64,000 bases of DNA from a bacterium (GCA_030430495.1 JAUIKM010000013.1:1-64000), one strand, 5' to 3'. Counted from the first letter of the stretch, positions 9,101-18,645 are shown. Notes: generated by a model from the letters alone, not told the origin. Made by a program: numbers and translations.

Positions 9101-12100
9101 GGCGCGCCGACCAGCGAGTCCGGCACTTCGATCAACACGCCGGCTTTAACCACTGGTTTTGACGACTTCTCAAGCGGATCGTCGCGTTTAATCTCGGCCG
9201 CGGTGTATTCTGTTTTAACTTCTTTTGGCTCCTCACAAAGACTTTTGGCCGGATCGGGCGGCTCCCACAGAATAGTTTCATAGAAGGGTTTCTGATTAAA
9301 CAACCTGCCGTCGCCGCTCCACTTGTACTTGCCCAGGTCGCGGATACCGTCGCGTTGATCGGGCGGCGCTTCACAGTTCGGCGGTTGCGGCTCACAGACC
9401 TGGATAAGGCGGTCGCTGTCGCGGCCGAGCGTGGCGACGGGCACGACGTCTTTGGCCAGCAGGTTCGTTTCAGACGCGGGAATGACCGGCCATTCCGGCC
9501 AGAGTTTGCGGCCGTTTTCGTACATCAGCGCAATCGTACGCGGCTCGGAAGCGCTCACCGTCGGCGGCGGCAGCGTGGGATCGGCCGGTTTGATAAAACT
9601 CAGATTGACCGGACAGGCCAGGTTTTTGTCGAAGTCGCCCAGCGTGTATCCGGCTACGTTGTTTTTGAACACCGGAACGCGATTGCCGCGATAACTCAAC
9701 TGCCGCACAAGCTGCTTTTTGGGGTCGTCACTGCGGTAGGCGTCCGCGGGTTCGTCGTCGGCTTCAAGCGTGATGGTCACCGTGTGTGTGACCGTGTTAA
9801 ACTCATTGACGAGAAAGGTGCGCAGGTGATCTTCGGCGCGCCGCAGCGCGTCTTCCGCCTGTTTAATGTCGTGGTCGACCTGTTGCAGCAGTTCGTCCTT
9901 GCGTTGCAGGATATCGCCCGCCGCTGTGGCGGCGGCGGTCTGTGCGTCTTTGGCGGCCTGAATATCGGCGTCGAAGGCCGCCAGCGCTTCCCGCTTGCTG
10001 CGCACATCGTTGTCGTCGTTGACGCGCGCGGCGACGGAGTCCTGCAGCACGCGGCGCTCGCGGTTGGTATTTGCGATTGCACCTTCGGCGTCGCGGCGTT
10101 CATCGCGCCAGTGCAGCCAGCCGGAAAGCGCTTCGCGCAGCTCGTTGTTTGCGTTTTCCAGGGTATCGCGCGCTGCGGCGGCGTCCAATCTGGCCTGCAC
10201 CAGTGCGGCGCGTTTGTGCTGCACGATTGAGTCGGCCGCGGTGAAGCCGCGGGCGCGTGTTTCATGCCGGTCGCTGCTCTGCGCCAGTTGTGATTCCAGT
10301 CGCGCTACTTCATCCTGCTGGTTTTTAACTTCCTGATTGCGGCTGTTTAACTGCACGCGTTGCCTTCCCGCGCCGCGCAGATCGTTGCGCGCGGTTTCAC
10401 GCGACAGCGCGTTCTGCGTCTCTTCGGCCCGATCGCGCAGTCGGTCCAGCTCGCTGCGCGCCTCATTCAACTCGTTGGCATGCTGCTCCAGAGTCAGACG
10501 CATGGCGTCCAGCTGGCGGGACTCAAAGTCGCGTTGGCTTTGTGCGGCGTCGTAGTCCCGTTGTTTAAGATCGCGCTCCTGTTCGCGGTTCTGCAACTCA
10601 CTGCGCGCCCGCGCCACGGCGGCATGCGCCTGCACGGTGTCCTGAACCGCCTGATTTTCGCGCTGCTGCGCCGCGTCGCGCTCCTGCGTGCGTTGGTCGA
10701 GCTGATCCTGCAGCTCGCGCTGCTCGTCCTGAAAAGCGCGTGTACGCGTGGTGCGCAGACGCGCCAGCGCACGGTCGACGGAGTCGCGTTCGGCGGTCAG
10801 CGCAGATTCGAGGTCTTTGGCCTGTTTAAGTCGCACCAGTTGGCGCGCCAGATTCTCAAGCCATTTGGCCAGCGTTTTTTGCGCCTGAATTTTGGCTGCG
10901 CGCGCTTCCGCCAGCTCCACGCGTTTTTGGCGCACCGAGTCTTTCAGTTCCTCAAAGCGGCTCTTGTCCTGCATGATTTCTTCAAGCGGCGGCGGAATGT
11001 AGTAGGCAATGACGCCGTCGGCGGTTTTGTTGCCGGCCGTCAGCGCGGCCAGGCGCGCGCGCAGAGCGTCAACCTGCGCCTGCAGGTCGGCAATGTCTTT
11101 GTCCAGCGCGGCGATAATTTTATCCAGCGCATCCAGCTGATCCTGCAGGTTGATGTTTAAAACATCCGTCAATCCTTCACGCACGGCGCGCAGGCGACGC
11201 TGCATCTGCATGTTCGCCGCCGTGTCGGCCTGCACCGCGACAAAGTTGACGCGCAACTGCGTGGTGTCGTTAAACACCATACCAAGCGAGTCGTTGACGA
11301 GTTCGATGCCGTGTAGGCCCTGATCGCGCAGGTTCTGCGCCGCGCCGCGCCGGCTCAGATAGTTTTCGCGGTTCAGCTCCAGGTCGCGCCGGCGCGTATC
11401 CACGATGGAGGAATAGTTTGTTTCGGCCTCCGCCAGACGCGCGGCGGCCTTTTCATGCAATTGCGCCAGGTTGTCGCGCTCGCCGCTGAGCGCTTGCACC
11501 TGCGCGGCAAAGTTGTTGCGCGCGGCGATTACAGCCTGGGCGGCCGCCTGTACCGTGGCGGCGGCACCGACGATCTGTCCCCTCACCTGATCCAGCTGAT
11601 TGCGCAGCTGGTTTAACTGCGCGCGTTTAACCGGGTCGATGCGCAGCCTGCCCGAGGCCGTCGTGTCGACCACGTATTCAAAACCGGCCGACTGCTGCGC
11701 AATCTGCGCCGCGTCCGACGCGCAGGATCCGCGCCGCGACGTGTCGGGATGCTGCGCGCAGGAAACCCGAAGTTTGCTCAGAAATCCCGCCAATTTGGAC
11801 TGAAATTCGCGGAACGCCTGACGACGGCGCGGCAGGGCCGTCAATTCGAGAATCCGATCGGCTGATCGCGCCACGCCCGACTGACGCCGAACCAGGTCTT
11901 CGTGCAGATTTGTGCCGCTGAAATTGCGCGCCACGACTTCGGCGCTTTGTCTGGTCCAGGTGCGCAGATGCTCCAGATAACGCCGCATGCGCGGGTCCGC
12001 AAACAGCTGCGTTTCAATGGTCGTGATCTGCGTGGACAGACCATTTGACTGTTGTTTAAGTTGTTCGTAGTCGGCGTTGGCCGTCTGCACCTGGCGCTCG

Positions 12101-14226
12101 GCGTTTAATATTTCCTGAGCCAGTCGTTCTGATTCACTCAGCAATTCTTCCGATTTGCGGCGCAGGCTGCTGTCGGCGCGTTCGGCGGCTTCGCGCGCCG
12201 TCCGCACCGCGGCCAGACTGTCCTGTTCCACCTGCGTGGCGTCGCCGCGCAGAATGGCGTCGAGTGAGTCGATCAGCGTTTGCGCCTGCGATACTGAATC
12301 CCGCAGCTGTGTGCGACGCTGCGCCAGCTCGTCGCCCCGGCGCTCGCGGATGCTGATGCTGTCGGTAAGTGCGCCGAGGCTGTCGATCATGATGCGCGCG
12401 GCGCTGTCCAGCCTGTTTAACTCACTGTCGATATTGTCGATTTTCCCCTGGGCGATGTCTTTGCGGCGCTGCAACTCGGCGGGCAATGAATCGCGTTCGG
12501 CACGGCGCTCGTCGCGCTCGGCTTGCAGCGCGGCTTTGCGGTTGACCAGATCGACAAGTTGTTCCTCGATCGACGTGGCCGAATCGGCGCTGAAGGGCAG
12601 GTTCAACGATCCCTTGCCGTCGAGCTTCCACGTGAATTTGCGCACGTTGTCGCGCACGGCTTTCCAGTACTCGTCCGGGCCGTCGCCGCAACCGTCACAG
12701 CCGAAAATGGCGTAGTCCCAGTCGACGGCGTCGGCGCGGATCGGCACCGCACGCGGATATGGAAATGTTTTGGGCTCGTCGACTATCATGCCGACGTCGA
12801 TGCCGCGCGCGGGAATCTTGATGAATGGCAACATCACACACTCGTCGCGCAAACTGTCGGGCGGGATGCGTTCCCAGGGCGGCCGTTCCACGACCGGAAT
12901 GCTGTCGCGCGGTTCACCTTCGGCCGGAATGCTGTCGCGCCGCACCGGATCGCGAACGATGGTGGAATCGCCGCGCAATTTGTCGGTGCTGTCGCGCACC
13001 GACGGTCCTTCAGTGATCGGACCGTCAACAACCGACTCGCCGTCAAAGCGGATTCTGGTTGATCCGGAAGACTGACCGCACCTGCATTCGCGGCCGCCGC
13101 AGCGCACGCTGACTTCGTAGTCGATCTGTGCGTCACCGGCCCGGTCGACTTCCACCGGCAGAGTCGGGCCTTCAAACTCCAGCGAGTAAGTCGTGCCGTC
13201 GTCTTCCGTCATCGTCACGAACCAGCGCACGTTAACTTCCAGCGGGCAGTCCGGTGGACAGTCGGTGATGACATTCGGATGTAAAACAAATTTGTCGCCG
13301 ACGCGAAAGCGATTGCCCGGCGTGATTATCACGCCGTTCATTTCGGCGCGAACTCCGTTAATAAAACACTCGCGGCAAACGCACTCGTTTTGCGTTCCTG
13401 ACGCAAAGGTAAACAAAAATGGCTTGGCCCAGCCGTCGGGGTCGCTCAGCGGGCGTTCATCCTGATCAAGCGCCTGGACGGACCAGATAAAGGAACTGGC
13501 CAGGTCGACCGGAATCTCGAGTCCCAGCGGCAGCGGTATCTGCGTCTGCCCGTTCAGGTCCTGTGTGAAAAGCGGCACGCCGTTGCGAAACATGTTAAGT
13601 GCGTTCTGGCCCGGCGGCACTTCAAATATCGCCAGGCGGTAGATGACGCCTTCAGTTGAGGGCGGCGTCAGCGGCGACCAGCGGAAAACGATCAGTTCGT
13701 CCTGTTGCACGACGTCGCCGTCGACCGGGTTGATGAGCACCGGCGCCTGGTAATTGGTAATGTCGAAGGGCCGACAGTTTAACTGCGAGAGTTCCTGCAT
13801 CGTCTCGGCGTCGAGCACCTGAACGCAGATCTGATGCCGCCCCGCCGGAATGCGCCCCGTGCGCAGGGCGTTTTCCTGCAGGCGCGGCGCGAGGCGTACG
13901 GCCGCGTAAGGCAAAATGTCGGCGGCGTCAAAGCGATTGATTCCCGGTACGAGTTCGAGCGGCGGCAAAAGGTTCGGATCCGTTTCAGCCAGCACGTCGC
14001 CGTTGTTTAAGTCCGAAACCTGCGTCGTGATGCGCACAAAACGCTCGTCCGTGCCGCGGTTTGTGACAATGATAGTCGCGGTTTCGCTGCGGTTCTGCCA
14101 GTCGGAAAGCCAGGGCGAAGGATTGGGGTTCATCTGCAGCGCGACCTGCACGGGCTGCGCCGCAAGCGGACGCGCCACAAACGCGAACAGGAGCAGACAC
14201 AGACAAACAGGCAGACTGCGCAGCAT
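6175..14226 (-). CDS. giant secreted coiled-coil surface protein (2683 aa)
   Basis: A signal peptide (residues 1-24, ending PLAAQ) leads into an N-terminal module of about 130 residues. A fibronectin-like domain follows (about 155-275; RWSPLTPP, FIWSVQALD). Both are clearly shared with the upstream gene product. Next come a Cys-rich segment with CVCRECF and CGRECRCG (about 280-390) and a Pro/Asp/Ser linker. A very long Gln/Arg/Glu/Ala-rich heptad region, predicted coiled coil, spans roughly 550-1475. A bacterial Ig-like domain lies near 1700-1800 (EVTARVVRGDHSG), and the last ~880 residues are repetitive and beta-rich. No catalytic motif is recognised. The start codon lies 3 bp after the upstream stop, so translation is probably coupled. 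The N-terminal module may belong to the TANFOR-type domains of Bacteroidota; that is a guess. The role is inferred to be an elongated surface or periplasm-spanning structure. Confidence 0.85.
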   Translation of the reverse strand: MLRSLPVCLCLLLFAFVARPLAAQPVQVALQMNPNPSPWLSDWQNRSETATIIVTNRGTDERFVRITTQVSDLNNGDVLAETDPNLLPPLELVPGINRFDAADILPYAAVRLAPRLQENALRTGRIPAGRHQICVQVLDAETMQELSQLNCRPFDITNYQAPVLINPVDGDVVQQDELIVFRWSPLTPPSTEGVIYRLAIFEVPPGQNALNMFRNGVPLFTQDLNGQTQIPLPLGLEIPVDLASSFIWSVQALDQDERPLSDPDGWAKPFLFTFASGTQNECVCRECFINGVRAEMNGVIITPGNRFRVGDKFVLHPNVITDCPPDCPLEVNVRWFVTMTEDDGTTYSLEFEGPTLPVEVDRAGDAQIDYEVSVRCGGRECRCGQSSGSTRIRFDGESVVDGPITEGPSVRDSTDKLRGDSTIVRDPVRRDSIPAEGEPRDSIPVVERPPWERIPPDSLRDECVMLPFIKIPARGIDVGMIVDEPKTFPYPRAVPIRADAVDWDYAIFGCDGCGDGPDEYWKAVRDNVRKFTWKLDGKGSLNLPFSADSATSIEEQLVDLVNRKAALQAERDERRAERDSLPAELQRRKDIAQGKIDNIDSELNRLDSAARIMIDSLGALTDSISIRERRGDELAQRRTQLRDSVSQAQTLIDSLDAILRGDATQVEQDSLAAVRTAREAAERADSSLRRKSEELLSESERLAQEILNAERQVQTANADYEQLKQQSNGLSTQITTIETQLFADPRMRRYLEHLRTWTRQSAEVVARNFSGTNLHEDLVRRQSGVARSADRILELTALPRRRQAFREFQSKLAGFLSKLRVSCAQHPDTSRRGSCASDAAQIAQQSAGFEYVVDTTASGRLRIDPVKRAQLNQLRNQLDQVRGQIVGAAATVQAAAQAVIAARNNFAAQVQALSGERDNLAQLHEKAAARLAEAETNYSSIVDTRRRDLELNRENYLSRRGAAQNLRDQGLHGIELVNDSLGMVFNDTTQLRVNFVAVQADTAANMQMQRRLRAVREGLTDVLNINLQDQLDALDKIIAALDKDIADLQAQVDALRARLAALTAGNKTADGVIAYYIPPPLEEIMQDKSRFEELKDSVRQKRVELAEARAAKIQAQKTLAKWLENLARQLVRLKQAKDLESALTAERDSVDRALARLRTTRTRAFQDEQRELQDQLDQRTQERDAAQQRENQAVQDTVQAHAAVARARSELQNREQERDLKQRDYDAAQSQRDFESRQLDAMRLTLEQHANELNEARSELDRLRDRAEETQNALSRETARNDLRGAGRQRVQLNSRNQEVKNQQDEVARLESQLAQSSDRHETRARGFTAADSIVQHKRAALVQARLDAAAARDTLENANNELREALSGWLHWRDERRDAEGAIANTNRERRVLQDSVAARVNDDNDVRSKREALAAFDADIQAAKDAQTAAATAAGDILQRKDELLQQVDHDIKQAEDALRRAEDHLRTFLVNEFNTVTHTVTITLEADDEPADAYRSDDPKKQLVRQLSYRGNRVPVFKNNVAGYTLGDFDKNLACPVNLSFIKPADPTLPPPTVSASEPRTIALMYENGRKLWPEWPVIPASETNLLAKDVVPVATLGRDSDRLIQVCEPQPPNCEAPPDQRDGIRDLGKYKWSGDGRLFNQKPFYETILWEPPDPAKSLCEEPKEVKTEYTAAEIKRDDPLEKSSKPVVKAGVLIEVPDSLVGAPTTNKEVTARVVRGDHSGLSGEDVEFSVTLTAGEAVSYGFDGSDSLVTRKTDGGGVARTTFNFGEGFARFTISVRWLRAGTVCRSEQFDAVSPLNLQPLRFSNGPPDFAFQAAKQLWSGGGNPATIVNSFPDSRDEDAETNYAGRAHAMGGYWDEDVNYVNDIELMFRVETPRLDVDPESDTTELFGMGRTLALDPPEEELITILESCDERYEDVCRPPEVRDTLSTKSFDRFKIGVDEQLFTVVLDEPATPGDLLNSSGKLDNSNGQFVALLSDLELNIVDVELEENDAGEQIARGGYVVWRTPAGFETTMWGFTVTLDSLVVRAQMGAGIGGGLKHRNIEDPMSFYAEVDTVGNFLGTVSHVPGIEVGGFKLRDGTRFSIDMHEERSMPGFAYDFKGIVIHNASLELPPIFKDVERGRPPTLSVQDFAIAPSGLSGEISLGGTLFQAGFAGYLFEIDSLAIGFKDNELNGNGYFGGAIGLPSPFEGTLRVGVGRSGETWAATVSTDDPVSIPRLNTAFMLRNGTGISYDEGSGVGTLTISAVISSENYGEMDISGFEINSLGEIKADEIRIDRSISFGRGFDLHVNTIAFALSNEEYSLEMQGGFAMPLIGIEDVTGTVSIAPGPTVAVAFNKAHISFEAGPVEFAGAFEYSGTEFKGEFDIGIKKLINNGLSGMLVIGSAPIDSLNSYTYWYAEMTLGTRIPLGQTGLSLLELGGGVGYNYNPPIGSQEGSPAHYDDYSFKAVIGIGNTPGGEVFAGRLSMVLTPGVFSLNGKMWLLQMEDNLFGEGQLNLRWAPTEQLDGFVRMFIALPDADGGIAQFNGKINYLYSPTDFYIKSEELSGSLFQALNLEGDVDISSDRARLHGKLFYEFNNTFPFGVVDVIVALGVNFTGDFDYVRSTSTLNASASFEGYWDVDLDTPLGTANLISGRLFLAAQLQASTSRLKLAGTAQVSWDVWIYADSAQLDVGFETSL

Positions 14227-14229
14227 GGT

Positions 14230-16770
14230 TTATTCCCCCGCCGCGTTTGTAAATGTTATCCTGCAATCAGCGCCGGAACAGGCCGGCAGCCGCGCCACAA
14301 ATGTACCCGATGCATCGCCGGCAAGCAGCAGTTCCCAGGTCTCGCCGTTGGGCATGCGCAGCAGTTGCGTAACGTCCATGGTATTGTTTTTGCGGTTGAG
14401 TGTAACGTCAATTGTTTCCAGTTTACAGGTCATGAGTGCGGGATCCACGTCGGGCAGCGGGTCCAGCGCGCAGTGCGACGTGATCAGCAGCACCGGGCCG
14501 TCCGGCCCGAAAGCGCGCGCCTGCAGCAGCGTGCCGAGGTACATTCCGTCCTTGTTTTCGGGATCGTAGAGCGAGAGCGTCTCGCCGCGCGCTGTGTTTA
14601 AGGAGTCGAGTTGTTTAACAAGACCTGCCGTTTTTTCACCTGCGTCAAACCACAGCAGGCCGACGCGCTTCCGGTCTTCGCGGCGACGCAGCGTCGGCGC
14701 TGCGCGTTGAGTGCGGCCGACCGTAAAACCGGATTCCAGAATGTCGTAGTCGTCGAATGTTTCGACGTCGGGACGCCGCCAGGGATCGATGCCCCGGTTT
14801 TTGAGGGGCGGGAGGCCGGGAGCATTCACCATTGCTGCAAGTTGTTTCAGCCCGATAGATGTATCGGCACGCGCCGGCAGATAAACGCCGATGTAATTCG
14901 TGTACCAATCGAACTCGGCCGCCTGGGCGTCGGACATCAAATTCGGGGGCAACAGCGCCAAAAAGTCGGATTCAAATTGATCGACCACCCGCTTCCGGTT
15001 TGACGAATCGATTTTGCTCGTTTCAAAGCGACGCAGCAACTTAAACAGGTCCATTGTTTGTGCGTTGTTTAACTCCGGTGCGCGCATGCATAAGGAGGCC
15101 AAAAAATCGCGACTTGCGCTTTGCGCCCGATCCGCATCATTCATAGCCCAGCTCTGCGGCCGGCTCAGCAGAAGCGGCGCCGATATGTCGGCGAGCCACA
15201 GTGTTTTGCCGGATTCCTTTGTTTCAGGTTCCGAAGCCTCGCGCACCAACTGCAAATTGTCGACAAAAGGTTTAAAGCGACCGTCGCGAATGCGGCTGTG
15301 GTTCTGATTCCCTTCGAGCAGTCTCCAGCCATCCCGCGGGACAAATGGATTGTCGGTTTCCACCTGCAATGTAAACTGCATACCGCCCAGTCGTCCCGTC
15401 GGATCGTCAACGGTTGTTAACTGTTTGTCGCCGGTTTGCAGCAGTTTGATCGCTTCCACCAGATAATCGGTTTGCGGCGCTTCGGACAGTTCGCGAATGC
15501 GCAACAGCGGGGCGCTGTAGAACGAACTCCCCGTATCGCTGCGGGCGCTGTGGTTGTAAAGGGGCTGTAGAAGAGACAAGCTGTCGCTTGTTAGTTTTGT
15601 AGCGCCGAATTCGCCTGTTAAACTCCGGGCGCGATTCTCCTGTTCGCCTTCGCGCGGTAAACGCCAGAACTGCACGTCCGCCTCGACTCCGTCGCGGCCA
15701 AGCCCAACAACCGTCGCTTCGTCCGCTGGATTAACATCGAGCGGTTTGAAGAGCGCATATTCGGGCGTAAACACTATCGTCGTGCGCTCGCGTTTGCTGT
15801 CGGCCAGGGACTTCGCGCCGGAAATGGTCAGTGGACTTTTGACCTTGTCGCCGCCGTCCGCAAGCTGAGTTGTAAACCCATTGTCGGCATCCCCGCCGAA
15901 CTCCTGCGATTCGCTCATGCCCTCGGGTGCGACGACTTCAAGCATGGCAAAGGTAAAGGGCTCGGCGTAGCCGTCCGGCTCGCCGAGCGGATTGTCGTCG
16001 GCGTCCAGCGCGCGCACGTTCCAGACGTAGCTCTGTCCGGGTGCGGGCAGCTCGACGTCCGGCGGCCAGGGCAGGCTCGTGATGCCCTGCGTCTCGGTGT
16101 TTAACACCGGCTGGTTGGCGCGGAAAGCCTGCACCGCGCGCTGCCCCGGCAGAACCTCAAAGACCTGTAAAACGTAGCGCACGGCGGCCGGCCCGTCCGG
16201 CGGCGCGGGCACGACCGGCGTCCAGCGGAATATCGGACGGCGCTCGCGCACCGGGTCGATCTGCGCTCCGTTGCTCGGCAAAACCAGCAGCGGCGCCTGA
16301 AAGTTGACAATGCGAAACGGGCGGCAAATCTCATTCTGCGTCAGTGTTCGCAGGGTCTGCGGCTCAAGCAGGTCAACGCAGATTTCATACGCGCCCCCGG
16401 GAATCCGGCCGCTGCGCAGCACCTGGTTGTCGACGTCGCCAAAAAACTGCACGTTTTCGAGCGGAAAGATCTCGGCCGGATCCAGCGTCGTCGCGCCCGG
16501 CTCAAAAGTGAGGACGTCCATCTGCGCGTCGCGCGTGGCGGCCACGCGCTCGCCCAGGCGCGCAATCGTGGTGCGCACGCGCGCCTGCACATTCTCCGGA
16601 CTGTTGTTTGTGACGATCAGCCGCGCCGTGTTGGTCTCGTTGCGCCAGTCGCTGACATAGGGCGTCGGGTTTGGCGTCATGATCAACTGAATAGTCAGTT
16701 CGTTTTGCGCGGCGAGTTGGCATATGCCGGCGCACATCAGGATCAGAACTGTGAGTGAGTATTTAAACAT
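14230..16770 (-). CDS. secreted protein sharing N-terminal module with the giant protein
   Basis: 846 residues with a signal peptide (residues 1-22, ending QLAAQ). The first ~270 residues are a paralogue of the start of the 2683-residue protein: compare LIMTPNPTPYVSDWRNETN with LQMNPNPSPWLSDWQNRSE, and RPFRIVNFQAP with RPFDITNYQAP. A fibronectin-like domain with FRWTPVVPAPPDGPAAVRYV follows. The remainder (about 290-846) is unrecognised, with no repeats or catalytic motif that I can name and a C-terminal pair of cysteines (PACSGADC). It starts 24 bp after the barrel gene and ends 3 bp before the giant gene, so the three are certainly co-transcribed. A partner or anchoring subunit of the giant protein is the natural inference. 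Confidence 0.8.
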   Translation of the reverse strand: MFKYSLTVLILMCAGICQLAAQNELTIQLIMTPNPTPYVSDWRNETNTARLIVTNNSPENVQARVRTTIARLGERVAATRDAQMDVLTFEPGATTLDPAEIFPLENVQFFGDVDNQVLRSGRIPGGAYEICVDLLEPQTLRTLTQNEICRPFRIVNFQAPLLVLPSNGAQIDPVRERRPIFRWTPVVPAPPDGPAAVRYVLQVFEVLPGQRAVQAFRANQPVLNTETQGITSLPWPPDVELPAPGQSYVWNVRALDADDNPLGEPDGYAEPFTFAMLEVVAPEGMSESQEFGGDADNGFTTQLADGGDKVKSPLTISGAKSLADSKRERTTIVFTPEYALFKPLDVNPADEATVVGLGRDGVEADVQFWRLPREGEQENRARSLTGEFGATKLTSDSLSLLQPLYNHSARSDTGSSFYSAPLLRIRELSEAPQTDYLVEAIKLLQTGDKQLTTVDDPTGRLGGMQFTLQVETDNPFVPRDGWRLLEGNQNHSRIRDGRFKPFVDNLQLVREASEPETKESGKTLWLADISAPLLLSRPQSWAMNDADRAQSASRDFLASLCMRAPELNNAQTMDLFKLLRRFETSKIDSSNRKRVVDQFESDFLALLPPNLMSDAQAAEFDWYTNYIGVYLPARADTSIGLKQLAAMVNAPGLPPLKNRGIDPWRRPDVETFDDYDILESGFTVGRTQRAAPTLRRREDRKRVGLLWFDAGEKTAGLVKQLDSLNTARGETLSLYDPENKDGMYLGTLLQARAFGPDGPVLLITSHCALDPLPDVDPALMTCKLETIDVTLNRKNNTMDVTQLLRMPNGETWELLLAGDASGTFVARLPACSGADCRITFTNAAGE

Positions 16771-16794
16771 CGTCGCGTCGTCGTCCGGAGATTG

Positions 16795-18645
16795 TTAAAA
16801 AGTCGTCGAGAGCGCCGTCTGGATGAAGTTTTCCTTGTAACTCACATCCGGGCGGGCGCTGCCGTATTCGTAGAGTTTAAGCGAGCCGGTCAGGCTCAGA
16901 GTCAGACTGCGCGCGGGGCGATAGCGCAGTCCCAGGCGCAGCAGCAGGTTCTTGTCGGCCGTAAACGCGCCGATGCTGCTGCTGGAATATGTCAGTTTAA
17001 AGGTCGGCGTCAGCATGCCCTCAAACAGGCGGTAGCTGAGCGAGCCGTGCAGGGAGTTGACGTCGAGGCTGGAACTGCCCAGCCCCCCCGCCGCCAACGA
17101 GTCCGGCCGGCTGACCATGTTGTTGAATCCGATGCCCGCGCTCAAGGGGATGCTCAGAAATTGCGCCGTGTAGTTGGCAAACACCGAACGCGTCGTTGAA
17201 CTGTTGAGCGCGCCCAGCAGCACATCGCCGTCGTTGAAGTCGTCGTAGGCAAAAGTGGCGCTCAGCTGGTGAATCAGGCGCTCGGTCGGAATGTTGATCA
17301 AGGGTGAGATTGCCAGCGAGTGAGAAATCATGTCGACGCGGCGCACGTTGAAATCGTCGACGTCGCTGCGGAAACCGAAGTTGGTGTAGTTGGCGCTGAC
17401 CATCAGGTCGGGCGAAATCTGCACGAGCAGGTTGGCCGACGCCAGCAGCTGCCGCGTCTGCGGCGAGGCCGTATCCGTAATATTGTTAAACCGCAGTCCC
17501 ACGCTGGAACTGAAGTCGAGCGCGCCGTCCAGCAGGCGCAGGCGCGGCGCGAGCGTCACCTCCAGGTTGTCCGACTGCACGTAGGGGAAACCGAGCGGCT
17601 CGTAGCCGGGACCGAGAAAACGCGCGCGCGTCTCCACGCCCCAGTCGTCGAAGTCGAGGCCGACGGAGAGCGCGGCGGCTATATCGCCGTAGGTCGATTC
17701 GCGAATATCGAAGACATCCTCAAATGCGTCCAGCGCTTCGTTGCCGCTCAGCGGCGCACTTTGATCGCGCGTGAAGGCCGAGGCGGCAAGTTCGCTTTTC
17801 ACCGTTACCGCGTCGGCAAAGCGGAGGTCGCCGGTCAGCGAGAGCAGCAGGCCGGACTCGGCGCGCAGCATGCCGTCGGTATTTGCCACCGAGTTTGAGT
17901 CGTCGCGCATGCGCACCAGGTTGAGGCCCACGCGCGCGGCGTCGGGACTGCCGTAGGCCAGGCGCAGCGTCGTCAGTTGGCGTTCGTAGGTCGAAGCTGC
18001 AAAGGCCGGCGTCGTCGATTCGGCGGCGCGCTGCGCAATGCCGTGAAAAGCCGCCAGCTGGAAGTCGCCCGGACTCAGATCAAATCCCGCGCCGAAGAGC
18101 TGGATGTCGCCCGTCGAAAGTTCGCTGTACTGCGGCACGTGATGCCCCAGATACACCGTGGCCCATTGGTAGCTGGGCGCGATTGAAATGCGGTTCATCG
18201 GATTTTCGAGAAATTGCGAGAGGTTCTGCTCGGCCACGCGCGGCGTCGTGACGTTGGTCTGGTCCGTCGAAAGCAGGAAGGTCACCGGGATGCGCAGGTC
18301 GCCCAGGTGCATGGTTGGAGCAAAGAGCAGGCGATAGAGATTGGCAGGGCGGCGGGCGGAGACGGTTCCGGCGGGATCGGGCTCCATGCTGTAATAATCG
18401 GCTGAAATACGCGCGGCGCCGTCGATGCGAAACCAGGGCTCGTCGCTCGTCGCCTCATCCGCCGCGGGAACCAGTGTATTTGCCGCCGGCCGGCCGCTGC
18501 TGTCCTGCACGGCTGCCGACGCGGCCCGCGGACACAGCACCGCGCACGCGCCGACGAACAAAATGGCCATGGAGAAAGCCATGCGTAGCAGGGCGCGCAG
18601 CAGCATAAAAACCAACGACTTAGGGAGACCGCCAAGTGCAAACAT
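16795..18645 (-). CDS. probable outer-membrane beta-barrel protein, first gene of surface operon
   Basis: 616 residues. An N-terminal hydrophobic segment (about residues 14-43, ending ASAAVQ) is a signal peptide. Translation may instead begin at an internal ATG at 18606, which would shorten the leader by 13 residues. The mature part is made of alternating polar/hydrophobic strands with many Ser, Asn, Tyr and Leu and ends in phenylalanine (LSTTF), typical of outer-membrane barrels recognised by the Bam machinery. No specific family such as PorP or TonB receptor is recognised. As the first gene of the operon it is a plausible outer-membrane anchor or export channel for the three secreted proteins encoded behind it. 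No clear Shine-Dalgarno. Confidence 0.75.
   Translation of the reverse strand: MFALGGLPKSLVFMLLRALLRMAFSMAILFVGACAVLCPRAASAAVQDSSGRPAANTLVPAADEATSDEPWFRIDGAARISADYYSMEPDPAGTVSARRPANLYRLLFAPTMHLGDLRIPVTFLLSTDQTNVTTPRVAEQNLSQFLENPMNRISIAPSYQWATVYLGHHVPQYSELSTGDIQLFGAGFDLSPGDFQLAAFHGIAQRAAESTTPAFAASTYERQLTTLRLAYGSPDAARVGLNLVRMRDDSNSVANTDGMLRAESGLLLSLTGDLRFADAVTVKSELAASAFTRDQSAPLSGNEALDAFEDVFDIRESTYGDIAAALSVGLDFDDWGVETRARFLGPGYEPLGFPYVQSDNLEVTLAPRLRLLDGALDFSSSVGLRFNNITDTASPQTRQLLASANLLVQISPDLMVSANYTNFGFRSDVDDFNVRRVDMISHSLAISPLINIPTERLIHQLSATFAYDDFNDGDVLLGALNSSTTRSVFANYTAQFLSIPLSAGIGFNNMVSRPDSLAAGGLGSSSLDVNSLHGSLSYRLFEGMLTPTFKLTYSSSSIGAFTADKNLLLRLGLRYRPARSLTLSLTGSLKLYEYGSARPDVSYKENFIQTALSTTF

Noticed and set aside
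14230-18645. Assignment of the barrel protein as PorP/SprF or the operon as the core T9SS
   Set aside because: No PorP/SprF, SprA or PorV-like motif was recognised and the secreted partners lack clear T9SS tails.
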